NCBI RefSeq assembly: GCF_029626265.1
Contig: NZ_JARUBN010000001.1
Location: forward strand, 2,914,001-2,978,000
Reading direction: 5' to 3'
DNA: 64,000 bases
DNA from: Micromonospora sp. WMMD1102
Lineage (GTDB): Bacteria > Actinomycetota > Actinomycetes > Mycobacteriales > Micromonosporaceae
Shown piece after piece: positions 12,213 through 19,605 of the stretch. A model generated the notes under the pieces. It saw only the letters and a program-made list of their open reading frames with translations. It was not told where the DNA came from and did not search any database. The first letter of the stretch is position 1, and every line of letters starts with the position of its first letter. The translations under genes were made by a program, and so were the position numbers.

Positions 12213-12536
12213 TCAGCTCGGGACGCGTCCGGCATGCCGCGTCCGCCCGGCCGCCGTCCCCGCCGCCGGCCAGCTGTTCCGGCCCGAGGTTCGCGCCGCC
12301 GGCCGCTGGTTGGCCGTCCGGCCCGGGACCGGCGGTACCACCACCAGCGCCACCGTCGACGCCCGGACCGGTTCCTGGTACGCCGCGCGGTCCAGCGGCG
12401 GCACCGTCGGCGCGTACGGCATCGGCACCAGTTCCGGCGAGTCGGGGCAGCGCCAGCGGTAGCCGCAGCGGCAGTACTGCCACAGCCGCCGCCAGTCCCG
12501 CCGATGCCGGGCTCTGATCCGTTGTGATCTTTTCAC
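12213..12536 (-). CDS. Small Cys/Arg-rich protein B, copy 1 (unrecognised family)
   Basis: 107 residues from GTG 12536, with AGGAG just upstream; the longer frame to 12620 would run through a hairpin and is not supported. The N-terminal core HRRDWRRLWQYCRCG then YRWRCPDS matches the paralogue at 46978-47343 (RRFWRYCRCGWRWRCPES) and continues with a shared LVPxPY. Three Cys in CRC-x6-C spacing and many Arg/Trp suggest a metal- or nucleic-acid-binding peptide. The C-terminal half is low-complexity and not conserved. It is divergent from the XRE gene at 12793 and first gene of the leftward unit. Function unknown. Confidence 0.65.
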   Translation of the reverse strand: MKRSQRIRARHRRDWRRLWQYCRCGYRWRCPDSPELVPMPYAPTVPPLDRAAYQEPVRASTVALVVVPPVPGRTANQRPAARTSGRNSWPAAGTAAGRTRHAGRVPS

Positions 12537-12561
12537 GTCGTCTCCTGTCGCCAGAATTGGA

Positions 12562-12612
12562 GACGGGGGCGGTGCGGTGGAACTTCCATTACCCCCCGAC
12601 ACCGCCCCCGTC
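12562..12612 (-). promoter_or_regulatory. GC hairpin in the leader of protein B copy 1
   Basis: Perfect 13-bp inverted repeat (gacgggggcggtg at 12562-12574, complement at 12600-12612) with a 25-nt loop containing a C6 run. It ends 25 bases before the GTG start of protein B and is followed by TCCAATTC and then AGGAG. The second module has a hairpin at the same distance (47367-47401), so it is probably a regulatory leader element or operator and not chance. Confidence 0.6.
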
Positions 12613-12792
12613 GGCAACACCCGCCCGTCCTTTCAATTTACTTTCGCCTTTGCGGATCCGGACGGGTGCGCCCTCCTTCCACCCTGGACGACCAGGCCCT
12701 ACCCTCGGTAGGCGCGTCGATGAATCGGGGTGCGGCCGGCAACCTGCCGGGAACCGCGCGCTCCGATCGGGGATCCTGGGGGAATCGTGGGA

Positions 12793-13587
12793 ATGTCACC
12801 ATTGGAATTCTTGCTCCACGAATTGCGCCGCCGTCGGGTGTCCGCCGGCCTGACCCAGACGGCACTCGGAGAACGGTTGCATTTCTCCGACACGCACGTG
12901 AGTGCGGTCGAGACCGGCAGCAAGCCGCTCAAGCCCGACTACCTGCGGGCGGTCGACGCCGAACTCGGCGCGGGCGGGCTGCTCGTCGAGATGTGGGAGG
13001 AGCTGGTCCGCGACGGCACCGCACCGGCCTGGTTCCGCGACTGGCTGGAGATCGAACGCCGCGCCCTCGCGCTCCGCTGGTTCGAAACCGCCTACGTGCC
13101 CGGCCTGCTACAGACCGAGGCGTACGCCCGCGCCACCCTGGCCGGCGAGCGGCTCACCCCGCACGAGGTGGACCAGCTCGTCGCCGCCCGGCTGGACCGG
13201 CAGGCCATCCTCACCAGGGAACGCCCGCCGATGATCATCGCCGTCCTCGACCAGGCGGTGATCGAGCGGGGCGCCGAGGAGGCCCGGCCGATGATGGCCG
13301 AGCAGCTGGCCCGGATCGTCGCCTGCGCGCAGTTGCCCAACGTGCAGCTCCAGGTGGTGCCGACCCGGGCCGGAATGTATCCCGGCTACGGCGGACCCTT
13401 CACCCTGGCCGACCTGCCGGAGAACCGGCGGGCGGGGCACGCGGACAACCAGCTCGCCGCGCGAATTGTCGACGGTGCCGACGAGATTGCTACCCTCGTC
13501 GGCAGGTGGGAGCGGATCCGGGGCTACGCGCTCCCGGTCGACCAGTCACTAGAGCTGATCAAGAAGGTAGCGACGTCATGGAGCTGA
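12793..13587 (+). CDS. XRE-family regulator with DUF5753 domain (WhiJ-like), copy 1
   Basis: 264 residues from ATG 12793, which starts MSPLEFLLHELRRRRVSAG directly in the helix-turn-helix. Residues about 5-60 are an XRE/Cro-type HTH (LTQTALGERLHFSDTHVSAVE). Residues about 85-260 are DUF5753 with the hallmark FETAYVPGLLQTEAYAR and RLDRQAIL(T)RERPP. This family is very abundant in filamentous actinomycetes and is genetically linked to development in the WhiJ case. It overlaps the following DUF397 gene by 10 bp. Its paralogue is at 47576-48373. Confidence 0.92.
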   Translation: MSPLEFLLHELRRRRVSAGLTQTALGERLHFSDTHVSAVETGSKPLKPDYLRAVDAELGAGGLLVEMWEELVRDGTAPAWFRDWLEIERRALALRWFETAYVPGLLQTEAYARATLAGERLTPHEVDQLVAARLDRQAILTRERPPMIIAVLDQAVIERGAEEARPMMAEQLARIVACAQLPNVQLQVVPTRAGMYPGYGGPFTLADLPENRRAGHADNQLAARIVDGADEIATLVGRWERIRGYALPVDQSLELIKKVATSWS

Positions 13588-13766
13588 CCGGCGCCCTCTG
13601 GCGCAAGAGCACCCGCAGCGGCAACAACGGTGGCAACTGCGTGGAGGTGGCGCGCAACCTGCCCGGGGTGGTCGGGGTGCGGGACAGCAAGGACCGGCAG
13701 GGCCCGGCGCTGGTGTTCGAGCCGGCGGCGTGGCGCGGTTTCGTCCGGAGCCTGCCGACGCGCTGA
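13578..13766 (+). CDS. DUF397 small protein, copy 1
   Basis: 62 residues, with the complete DUF397 signature: WRKSTRSGNNGGNCVEVA, PGVVGVRDSKD and a terminal FEPAAWRGFV. It is translationally coupled to the XRE-DUF5753 gene (10-bp overlap). DUF397 proteins are thought to act with or against their partner regulator; a toxin-antitoxin-like relationship has been proposed for the family. The C-terminal segment is nearly identical to that of the copy at 48360-48551. Confidence 0.92.
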   Translation: MELTGALWRKSTRSGNNGGNCVEVARNLPGVVGVRDSKDRQGPALVFEPAAWRGFVRSLPTR

Positions 13767-13843
13767 CCACGGGCTCGCCGCTTCGCCCGACTACCCTGAC
13801 CGGACGCTCCGAGTGCCCGAGCCGGACCAGCGCCAGCCGGATG

Positions 13844-13883
13844 CCATCCGGCCCGGCCGCTTGTGGCGACCGGGCCGGATGCG
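13844..13883. terminator. Bidirectional hairpin terminator between DUF397 and chitinase genes
   Basis: atccggcccggccgc (13846-13860) pairs with gcgaccgggccggat (13866-13880) with one mismatch and a 5-nt loop. It lies between two convergent genes, ending 10 bp before the chitinase stop, so it can serve both. Confidence 0.75.
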
Positions 13884-13893
13884 GTGCCCGGGA

Positions 13894-15313
13894 TCAGGCC
13901 GGGAGTCGCCAGACCTGGTTGGCGCCGCCGAAGCAGTCCCAGATCTGTAGCCGGGTGCCGTCGACCGAGCTGTTGTCGGTGGCGTCCAGGCACTTGTTCG
14001 AGGTGGGGTTGCGCAGGGTCCCGTTGCTCTGCGCCTGCCAGACCTGCGCGCCGGTGCCGTTGCAGTCGTAGAGCTGCACCTTGGCGCCGTTCGCGGTCGA
14101 GGCGGCGGTGATGTCGGCGCACTTGCCGAGTGCGCGCAGCGTGCCGTCGGTGCCGACCGTCCAGCGCTGGGCGTTGCTGCCGTTGCAGGTGTAGAGCTGG
14201 ATCGCCGCCCCGTTCGCGGTGGAGGCCGCCGCGACGTCGACGCACTTGCCGGCGATGCCGGTGATCTGGCCGGTCCGGCCGCTCGGCGGCGGGGTGCCGC
14301 CAGCGGTCACCGTGTCGTAGATTGCGCTGACCAGCGAGGTCGAGTTGTTGGTGTCCTGGGACAACTCCCAGTTCATCATGCCGCCGGCGTTGGCCATCGC
14401 CCACTGGGTCTTGCGCTTCACCGTCGGGATGCCGTTGTAGCACTGCTGTGCGCCGCCGGCCGTGGTGCAGTCCCGGTTGGCGTTGGCCGGGTCCATCGCG
14501 ACAAGCGCCGAGTAGGTGTAGTAGCCGGGCCGGCTGTAGAAGGGTACGCCGAGCACCGCCTTGCCGGCCGGCAGGCCGCGCGCCTTCCAGCCGTTCACCG
14601 CGTTTATCGACCAGTCGTAGTTGGCGTGCGGGCTGCCGCCGTCGTACGCCATGATGTTCAGCCAGTCGACGTAGCCGAAGACGGCCGGCTGCACGCCGTT
14701 GACACTCCCGCCCTCGGAGACCACGGCGGCGGTGAGCAGCTTGCCCCGGCTGCGGAGCTGGCCGCTGAGTTGCTGCATCAGCGCGGTGAAGTTGTTCGCC
14801 GAGGTGCCGGGGTCCGGGTACTCCCAGTCCATGTCGACACCGTCCAGGTTGTACTGCGTCACGAAGCTGACCACGTTGTTCACGAAGGTGGTCCGGCTGG
14901 CGGCGTTGCCGGCCAGCGCCTCGAAGGCCGAGTCGTCCCCGTTGTTCCAGCCGCCGATCGCGATCGACACCTTGACGTTGCTGCTGTGCGCCCGCGACAC
15001 CAGCGCGGAGAGCTTGCTCGGGTTCTCCACCGCCCGCAGCGTGCCGTTGGCGTTCGGCAGTACGAACGCGTAGTTGACGTGGGTCAGCTTGTCGTACTGG
15101 ATGGCGTTGACGTCGCCGGCCCAGCTCGGCATAGCCGACGCTCTTGAAGTTGTTGGGCAGTACGACGGCTTCGGCGGGGGAGAGCGGCGCGAGCGCGACG
15201 GCCGTCCCGGTGGCGGCGGTGGCGAGTGCGAGCGCACCGGTGAACAACCTGGACCGGACGCGGGGGCGGCGTTCCGCCGGGGGTACCCGTTCGGCGCTCA
15301 TGGTGGGTGACAT
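13894..15313 (-). pseudogene. Secreted GH18 chitinase with ricin-type CBM13, frameshifted near the N-terminus
   Basis: From ATG 15313 (AGGGA upstream) the frame encodes a signal peptide (RSRLFTGALALATAATG to SPAEAVVLPNNFKSVGY) and then leaves the coding frame at about 15131-15134. The rest, starting MPSWAGDVNAIQYDKLTHVNY, is intact in another frame down to 13894. Homologous chitinases read SVGYMPSWAG, so loss of two bases (or an equivalent shift) at GGCTATGCC explains the break. The GH18 catalytic motif DGVDMDWEYP is intact, and a three-lobed ricin B/CBM13 module closes the protein (QITGIAGKCVDV, then two repeats). Either a very young pseudogene or an assembly error; the rest shows no decay. 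Confidence 0.85.
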
Positions 15314-15683
15314 CCACGTTCCCTTCTGTCGCAGACGCCTCAGCGGCCCGATTCGACCTGGGGGTGGGGTCGCCGCAGCGCCGGTGCGGCGGCAGCGGAA
15401 ACTCCGGCGCCGGCACCGGGCGAAGCGGATCGGGATCGACGTCGCTGAGTTGCTGAAACATTAGGAAAGTTAACTAACAAAGTCAATGCGCTGTTCGGAT
15501 GACCGGGAACGAGTGCGCGGTCCGCGGGCCTGCCCGTGGTGGGCGCATGGACGGGGCAGCTCGACAGTATGCGCGAGAGGTGTTCGGGCGCCGGGCCGGC
15601 GGTGCCGGCTCGGCAGGTGCCGGCTCGGGAAGGGCTCGGCCCCACGGGTGCCGGACCAGGAAGGTGCCGGGCCGGGCGGCGGT
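15314..15683. other. Intergenic region upstream of the chitinase
   Basis: No supported gene. The only AT-rich patch is 15453-15482, holding the element at 15461-15477; it is the likely promoter area of the leftward chitinase gene. Overlapping reading frames here are Arg/Gly/Pro-rich and have no family resemblance. Confidence 0.6.
15461..15477. promoter_or_regulatory. Candidate operator TTAGGAAAGTTAACTAA upstream of the chitinase
   Basis: Imperfect palindrome with TTAG/CTAA ends around a GTTAAC core, lying in the only AT-rich patch of the 370-bp gap and about 150 bp before the chitinase start. Its position suggests regulation of a secreted polysaccharide-degrading enzyme; the regulator is not identified. 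Confidence 0.45.
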
Positions 15684-16085
15684 TCAGCGCGGCCGGAGGC
15701 CGTCGAGCAGCAGGTCGCAGACAGCGTCGAGCTGTTCCCCGATGTCCGGCTCGGCCCAGTGGGCGCGGTGGGCCGGATCGTGGAACCGGGCGGTCGCGTG
15801 CAGCACCGCCCGGGCGGCCCGTGGCACGTCCGGCACGGCGAAGCCGCCGTCGGCGACCCCGTCCGCGATGATCCGGGAGAGCTGCCCGACCATTCCGTCC
15901 AGCGACGCGGCGATCACCGTACTGGCCTCGCCGACCAGCACGACGTAGGTGGCGAAGAGTTCCGGGTCGTCGAGCGCCGTTCCGCGCTTCGCCCCGTGCA
16001 GCGTGTGCAGCCAGGATCGCAGCCGCTCAGGGGCCGGCGCCGTGCTGGCGCTCACCGCCGGCAGGCCCGCGTGCACCCGGTCCAG
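15684..16085 (-). pseudogene. TetR-family regulator fragment (ligand-binding domain only)
   Basis: 133 codons matching the C-terminal domain of TetR regulators (APAPERLRSWLHTLHGAKR, then FATYVVLVGEASTVIAA and GFAVPDVPRAARAVLHATARFHDPAH). The DNA-binding HTH is missing: directly upstream, from about 16085, the sequence switches frame into an aldo/keto reductase fragment. No start codon or ribosome-binding site belongs to it. Best explained as a deletion remnant. Confidence 0.8.
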
Positions 16086-16473
16086 CCAGCTCGATCTGTA
16101 GGTCGGCGATCGGGTGTACGGCCTGGGCCCGGCGGATCGTCGCCGCGCCGACCTCGGAGAGGCCGATGTGGCGTACCCGGCCGGCGGCCACCTGCTCGGC
16201 GACCGCGCCGACGGTCTCCTCGATCGGCACCGCGGGGTCGAGCCGGCTGAGCCGGTACACGTCCACGTAGTCGGTGTCGAGCCGGCGCAGGGTGTACGCG
16301 AGGAAGTTCCGTACCGCTTCGGGGCGGCCGTCGGTGCCGTGCCAGCCGCCGTCCGGGTCGCGGAGCGCGCCGAACTTGACACTGATCGCGACCTGGTCGC
16401 GCTCGCGTTCGCGCAGCGCGCGGCCGAGCAGCATCTCGTTGTGCCCCGCGCCGTAGAAGTCGCCGGTGTCCAC
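16085..16473 (-). pseudogene. Aldo/keto reductase fragment, truncated at both ends
   Basis: About 130 codons of an AKR: DTGDFYGAGHNEMLLGRAL, ISVKFGALRDPDGG, RRLDTDYVDVYRLSRLDP and VRHIGLSEVGAATIRRAQAVHPIADLQIE. Roughly 45 N-terminal and 150 C-terminal residues of a normal ~320-residue enzyme are absent, including the catalytic-pocket C-terminal strands. The 3' break coincides with the start of the TetR fragment in another frame. Confidence 0.85.
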
Positions 16474-16542
16474 CGCGTCATGATCAGGAGGAAGCCATGA
16501 GAAACCGCTGGAAGGGAGGGCTGTCGAGGTCGGGAGGCGCGG

Positions 16543-17307
16543 TCAGGCCGCCCGGTGGTCGCTGTGCGCCTGGGCCGTCCCGGGCCGGGCCCGGACCAGT
16601 CGCAGGCGTGGCGCCGGCGCAGGCGCCGGCTCCTCCTCGAAGGTCGCCCGCCACCCCGAGCCGGTCCGCTGGCCGTGCCGGGTCGGCGGCTCACCCGACT
16701 CGATCGCCGGCCGGGACAGACCGAGAATGATCAGATAGCCCGCCAGGATCAGCCCGTGGCTGAGGATCCGGAACGGATCGACCCGGCCGGCGATCGCGTC
16801 GTTCACCGAGAGCAGGCTCAGCACAGCGACGAAGGCGGTGAGCGTGGGCACCAGCCCCAGCGGCCGGGTGCGGCGCAGCGCGATCCAGGCAAATCCGGCA
16901 CCGAGCGCGACGTTCCAGGCGGCCGACTCGTGCCACAGGTGGTCCGGGCCGCCGCCGAGGACGACCTCCAGGCCGTGCGGATGGCCGGTCGAGCCGATGC
17001 CGGCGATCTGGGCGGCACCGAGCAGGAACTGGGCCACGCCCACCACCCCGAGCGCGATCCGCAGCGGACCGGCCAGCCGGGCCAGCAGGCCCGGCCCGGG
17101 AACGGCCGCGAGGATCCGGTCGTCGATCTCCGCCGGTGGCCCCACCACGCTGGTCCGGGCCAGCCTGTTCAGCGCCGTCGCGCTCTCCAGCCAGCTCCGG
17201 CATTTCGCGCAGCCGGCGAGGTGGCGGTCCACGCCGGCCCGCTCGGCCGGGTGGTCCTCGCCGTCCAGTCGGGCCGACAGGGCTTCTCGAGACTCTTCGC
17301 ACCGCAC
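16543..17307 (-). CDS. Membrane anti-sigma factor with zinc-finger (zf-HC2) domain
   Basis: 254 residues from GTG 17307, chosen because RCEESREALSARLDGE is the usual beginning of this family. The anti-sigma zinc finger shows HLAGCAKC (H-x3-C-x2-C). From about residue 75 on there are four to five hydrophobic segments (ALGVVGVAQFLLGAAQI, NVALGAGFAWIAL, LTAFVAVLSLLSV, HGLILAGYLIILGL), followed by a polar cytoplasmic-type tail. It is divergent from the ECF gene at 17483, whose product it presumably sequesters at the membrane. The region is open to 17571, but the extra residues overlap the promoter region and are not family-like. Confidence 0.85.
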   Translation of the reverse strand: MRCEESREALSARLDGEDHPAERAGVDRHLAGCAKCRSWLESATALNRLARTSVVGPPAEIDDRILAAVPGPGLLARLAGPLRIALGVVGVAQFLLGAAQIAGIGSTGHPHGLEVVLGGGPDHLWHESAAWNVALGAGFAWIALRRTRPLGLVPTLTAFVAVLSLLSVNDAIAGRVDPFRILSHGLILAGYLIILGLSRPAIESGEPPTRHGQRTGSGWRATFEEEPAPAPAPRLRLVRARPGTAQAHSDHRAA

Positions 17308-17482
17308 ATATCCATAGTCGGACCCGGCGTCCCGTCGGTTCCCTCGGGGGTAAGCATTGCGCCGCCGATCTCCCCGTTCGGGTGACCGGAGCCGGTCGAC
17401 AGCGGCCATGATCGACCCGTAAGGCGATCGTATGCCCACCGGGGGTATTCGCGGTGGAGGCCGGTACGGGTAGCTTTGGGGC

Positions 17483-18064
17483 ATGCCTCCCCCCGGCGTC
17501 GACAGCGACGAGATCACCAGGTTGGCGCTGGCCGCGAAGGCCGGCGACCGATCGGCGGCAGCGGCCTTCATCCGGGCGACCCAGCACGACGTGCAGCGGT
17601 TCGTCTCCCACCTGGTCGGCGCCGGTGAGGCGGAGGACCTGGCCCAGGAGACCTACCTGCGGGCCATGCGCGCGCTGCCCCGCTTCGCGGCCAGGTCGTC
17701 GGCGAAGACGTGGCTGCTCTCGATCGCCCGGCGGGCCTGCGTCGACCACGTCCGGACGGCCATGCGGCGTCCCCGGGTCGCCTCGCTGCCGGACTGGCAG
17801 CTCGCCGCCGATGCCGAGCTGGCCCGGGAGAGCAGCGGCTTCGAGGGCGCCGTGGAACTGACCCGGCTGCTGGCCGACCTGCCACCGGACCGCCGGGAGG
17901 CGTTCGTCGCCACCCAGGTCGCCGGGCTCAGCTACGCCGAGGCGGCCGAGGTCTGCGACTGCCCGGTCGGCACCATCCGGTCCCGGGTGGCCCGGGCCCG
18001 GGAGGACCTGGTCGCGGCGATGCGGGCGGACGGCTCCGGCCGCCGGCTCCGCTCGACGAGCTGA
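17483..18064 (+). CDS. sigC: ECF RNA polymerase sigma factor, SigC-like
   Basis: 193 residues. Region 2 contains EAEDLAQETYLRAMRALPRFAARSS and a -10-recognition segment; region 4 contains LPPDRREAFVATQVAGLSYAEAAEV and GTIRSRVARAREDL. Divergent partner is a zf-HC2 membrane protein, the arrangement seen for SigC in many actinomycetes. The start MPPPGVDSDEITRLAL is supported by GGGGCATG context only, without a strong ribosome-binding site. Confidence 0.88.
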   Translation: MPPPGVDSDEITRLALAAKAGDRSAAAAFIRATQHDVQRFVSHLVGAGEAEDLAQETYLRAMRALPRFAARSSAKTWLLSIARRACVDHVRTAMRRPRVASLPDWQLAADAELARESSGFEGAVELTRLLADLPPDRREAFVATQVAGLSYAEAAEVCDCPVGTIRSRVARAREDLVAAMRADGSGRRLRSTS

Positions 18065-18102
18065 CCGACCCCGCCCGCCGGGGCGGCGAGGGGGCATCCG
18101 GA

Positions 18103-19557
18103 TCAGGACAGGGCGGTCTCGGCGGCGCCGGGCGCCGGCCCGGAGATCGGCAGGCAGACCCGGAAGACGGTACGCCCCGGCTCGGACTCCACCCGGATGT
18201 CCCCGTGGTGCTTGTTGACCACGATCCGGTACGAGATGTCCAGCCCCAGCCCGGTCCCGTCGCCGATCGGCTTGGTGGTGAAGAACGGCTCGAAGATCCG
18301 CGACCGGACGTCGGCCGGGATGCCCGGTCCGGTGTCGACGACCTCCACCACGATCCGGTCGTCGTCCCGCCCGGTGCGTACGGTCAGCACCCCCTCCGCG
18401 CCGATCGCGTAGAGCGCGTTGTCGACCAGGTTCGTCCACACCTGGTTGAGTTCGGCGGCGTAGACCGGGATCGGCGGCAGAGCGCGGTCGTACTCCTTCA
18501 CCACCCGGACACCGGGCTTCAGCTTGGAGTTGAACATCGCCAGCGTCGCGTCGAGCAGGTCGTGCACGTCGACCGTCCGGTGCGGTGCCCGATCCAGTTG
18601 CGAGTACTGCTTCGCCGCGCCGACCAGCCCGGTGATCCGGCTGAGCGCGTCGTCGATCTCGCCGAGCAGCAGCTCGGTCTCGACAGTGTAGGTGAGCCAG
18701 CGGATCGCCGGCTCCAGGTCGTCGGCGCGTACCGCCGCGCTCACCTGCTCCAGCCAGGCCACGTCGACGCCGCCGGCGGTGAGCGTCGGGGCGATGTCCC
18801 AGCCGGCCGTCACGTCGTGCTCGTCCAGCCAGTCGGCCAGGGCGTCCTCCGCGTCGCTGGTCTCCAGCGGGGAGAGCGCGGGTGCGGTGGCGGCCAGCTT
18901 GACCGCCTTCTCCTGGAGTTCGACAAGCCGTTGCAGCCGCTCGCCGTCCAACCGCCCGTCGGCGATCATGGCCAGCTTGTGCCGCATCCCGGCGACCCGG
19001 TCCCGCAGCACCGAGGTGGCCCGGACGGCGGCGGCGGCCGGGTTGTTCAGCTCGTGGGTCAGCCCGGCCGAGAGCGAACCGAGGGCCAGCAGCCGCTCCC
19101 GCTCGCCCACCACGGTCTGGGTGGTCCGCATGCCGAGGAAGAGCCCGTCCAGCAGGTGCATCGCCATCGGGAACCAGCGGCGCATGGCCGTGCCGATCAC
19201 CTCGGCCGGCAGCACGAAGAACGTCGCGTCGGTGACCGCCCGCATCCCGTTCGGGTACGTGCGCACCCGGGCCTCGTCCAGGTACGGCTGGGTCGCCCCG
19301 GCGTACGCGCCGCGCTGCTCGGTGCGGATGATCTCCACCCGGTCGCCCTGCACCAGCCGGGTCAGCGAGACCGTCCCGTCGAGCAGCACGAAGAAGCACT
19401 CCGCCTCGGCGCCCTCGACGTAGACGTCGGCTCCGGCCGGCAGCCGTTGCACCCGGCCGTGCTCGTGGATGTAGCCGAGTTTCTCCTCGTCCAGCGCCTC
19501 GAACAGGAACAGCGTACGCAGTTCCCCGATCGCCAGCCGCTCGTCCGATCCGGTCAT
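18103..19557 (-). CDS. Histidine kinase with N-terminal cyclic-nucleotide-binding-like domain
   Basis: 484 residues from ATG 19557. Residues about 10-125 form a CRP/cNMP-binding fold (LFEALDEEKLGYIHEHG, AECFFVLLDGTVSL). The H-box is LSAGLTHELNNP with His168; the ATPase part shows NQVWTNLVDNALYAIG (N box), DTGPGIP (G1), FEPFFTTK and GTGLGLDIS (G2). No transmembrane segments, so a cytoplasmic sensor. It lies 48 bp after, and in one direction with, the response-regulator/reductase fusion, which is the probable partner. The pairing of a cNMP-domain kinase and such a fusion is a recognised actinobacterial gene pair. Confidence 0.9.
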   Translation of the reverse strand: MTGSDERLAIGELRTLFLFEALDEEKLGYIHEHGRVQRLPAGADVYVEGAEAECFFVLLDGTVSLTRLVQGDRVEIIRTEQRGAYAGATQPYLDEARVRTYPNGMRAVTDATFFVLPAEVIGTAMRRWFPMAMHLLDGLFLGMRTTQTVVGERERLLALGSLSAGLTHELNNPAAAAVRATSVLRDRVAGMRHKLAMIADGRLDGERLQRLVELQEKAVKLAATAPALSPLETSDAEDALADWLDEHDVTAGWDIAPTLTAGGVDVAWLEQVSAAVRADDLEPAIRWLTYTVETELLLGEIDDALSRITGLVGAAKQYSQLDRAPHRTVDVHDLLDATLAMFNSKLKPGVRVVKEYDRALPPIPVYAAELNQVWTNLVDNALYAIGAEGVLTVRTGRDDDRIVVEVVDTGPGIPADVRSRIFEPFFTTKPIGDGTGLGLDISYRIVVNKHHGDIRVESEPGRTVFRVCLPISGPAPGAAETALS

Positions 19558-19605
19558 CGTGTCACCCGATCCGTGTCCGTGAACCATCTCCGGCGCAGAG
19601 CAGTC

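Noticed and set aside
11640..12530. Plus-strand frames of 257-282 codons over the small Cys-motif genes
   Set aside because: Arg/Pro/Ser-rich with no domain, antisense to the conserved minus-strand cores that have a paralogous copy.
12213..12620. Longer version of protein B copy 1 starting at 12620
   Set aside because: Would translate through the leader hairpin; the paralogue and the ribosome-binding site support the start at 12536.
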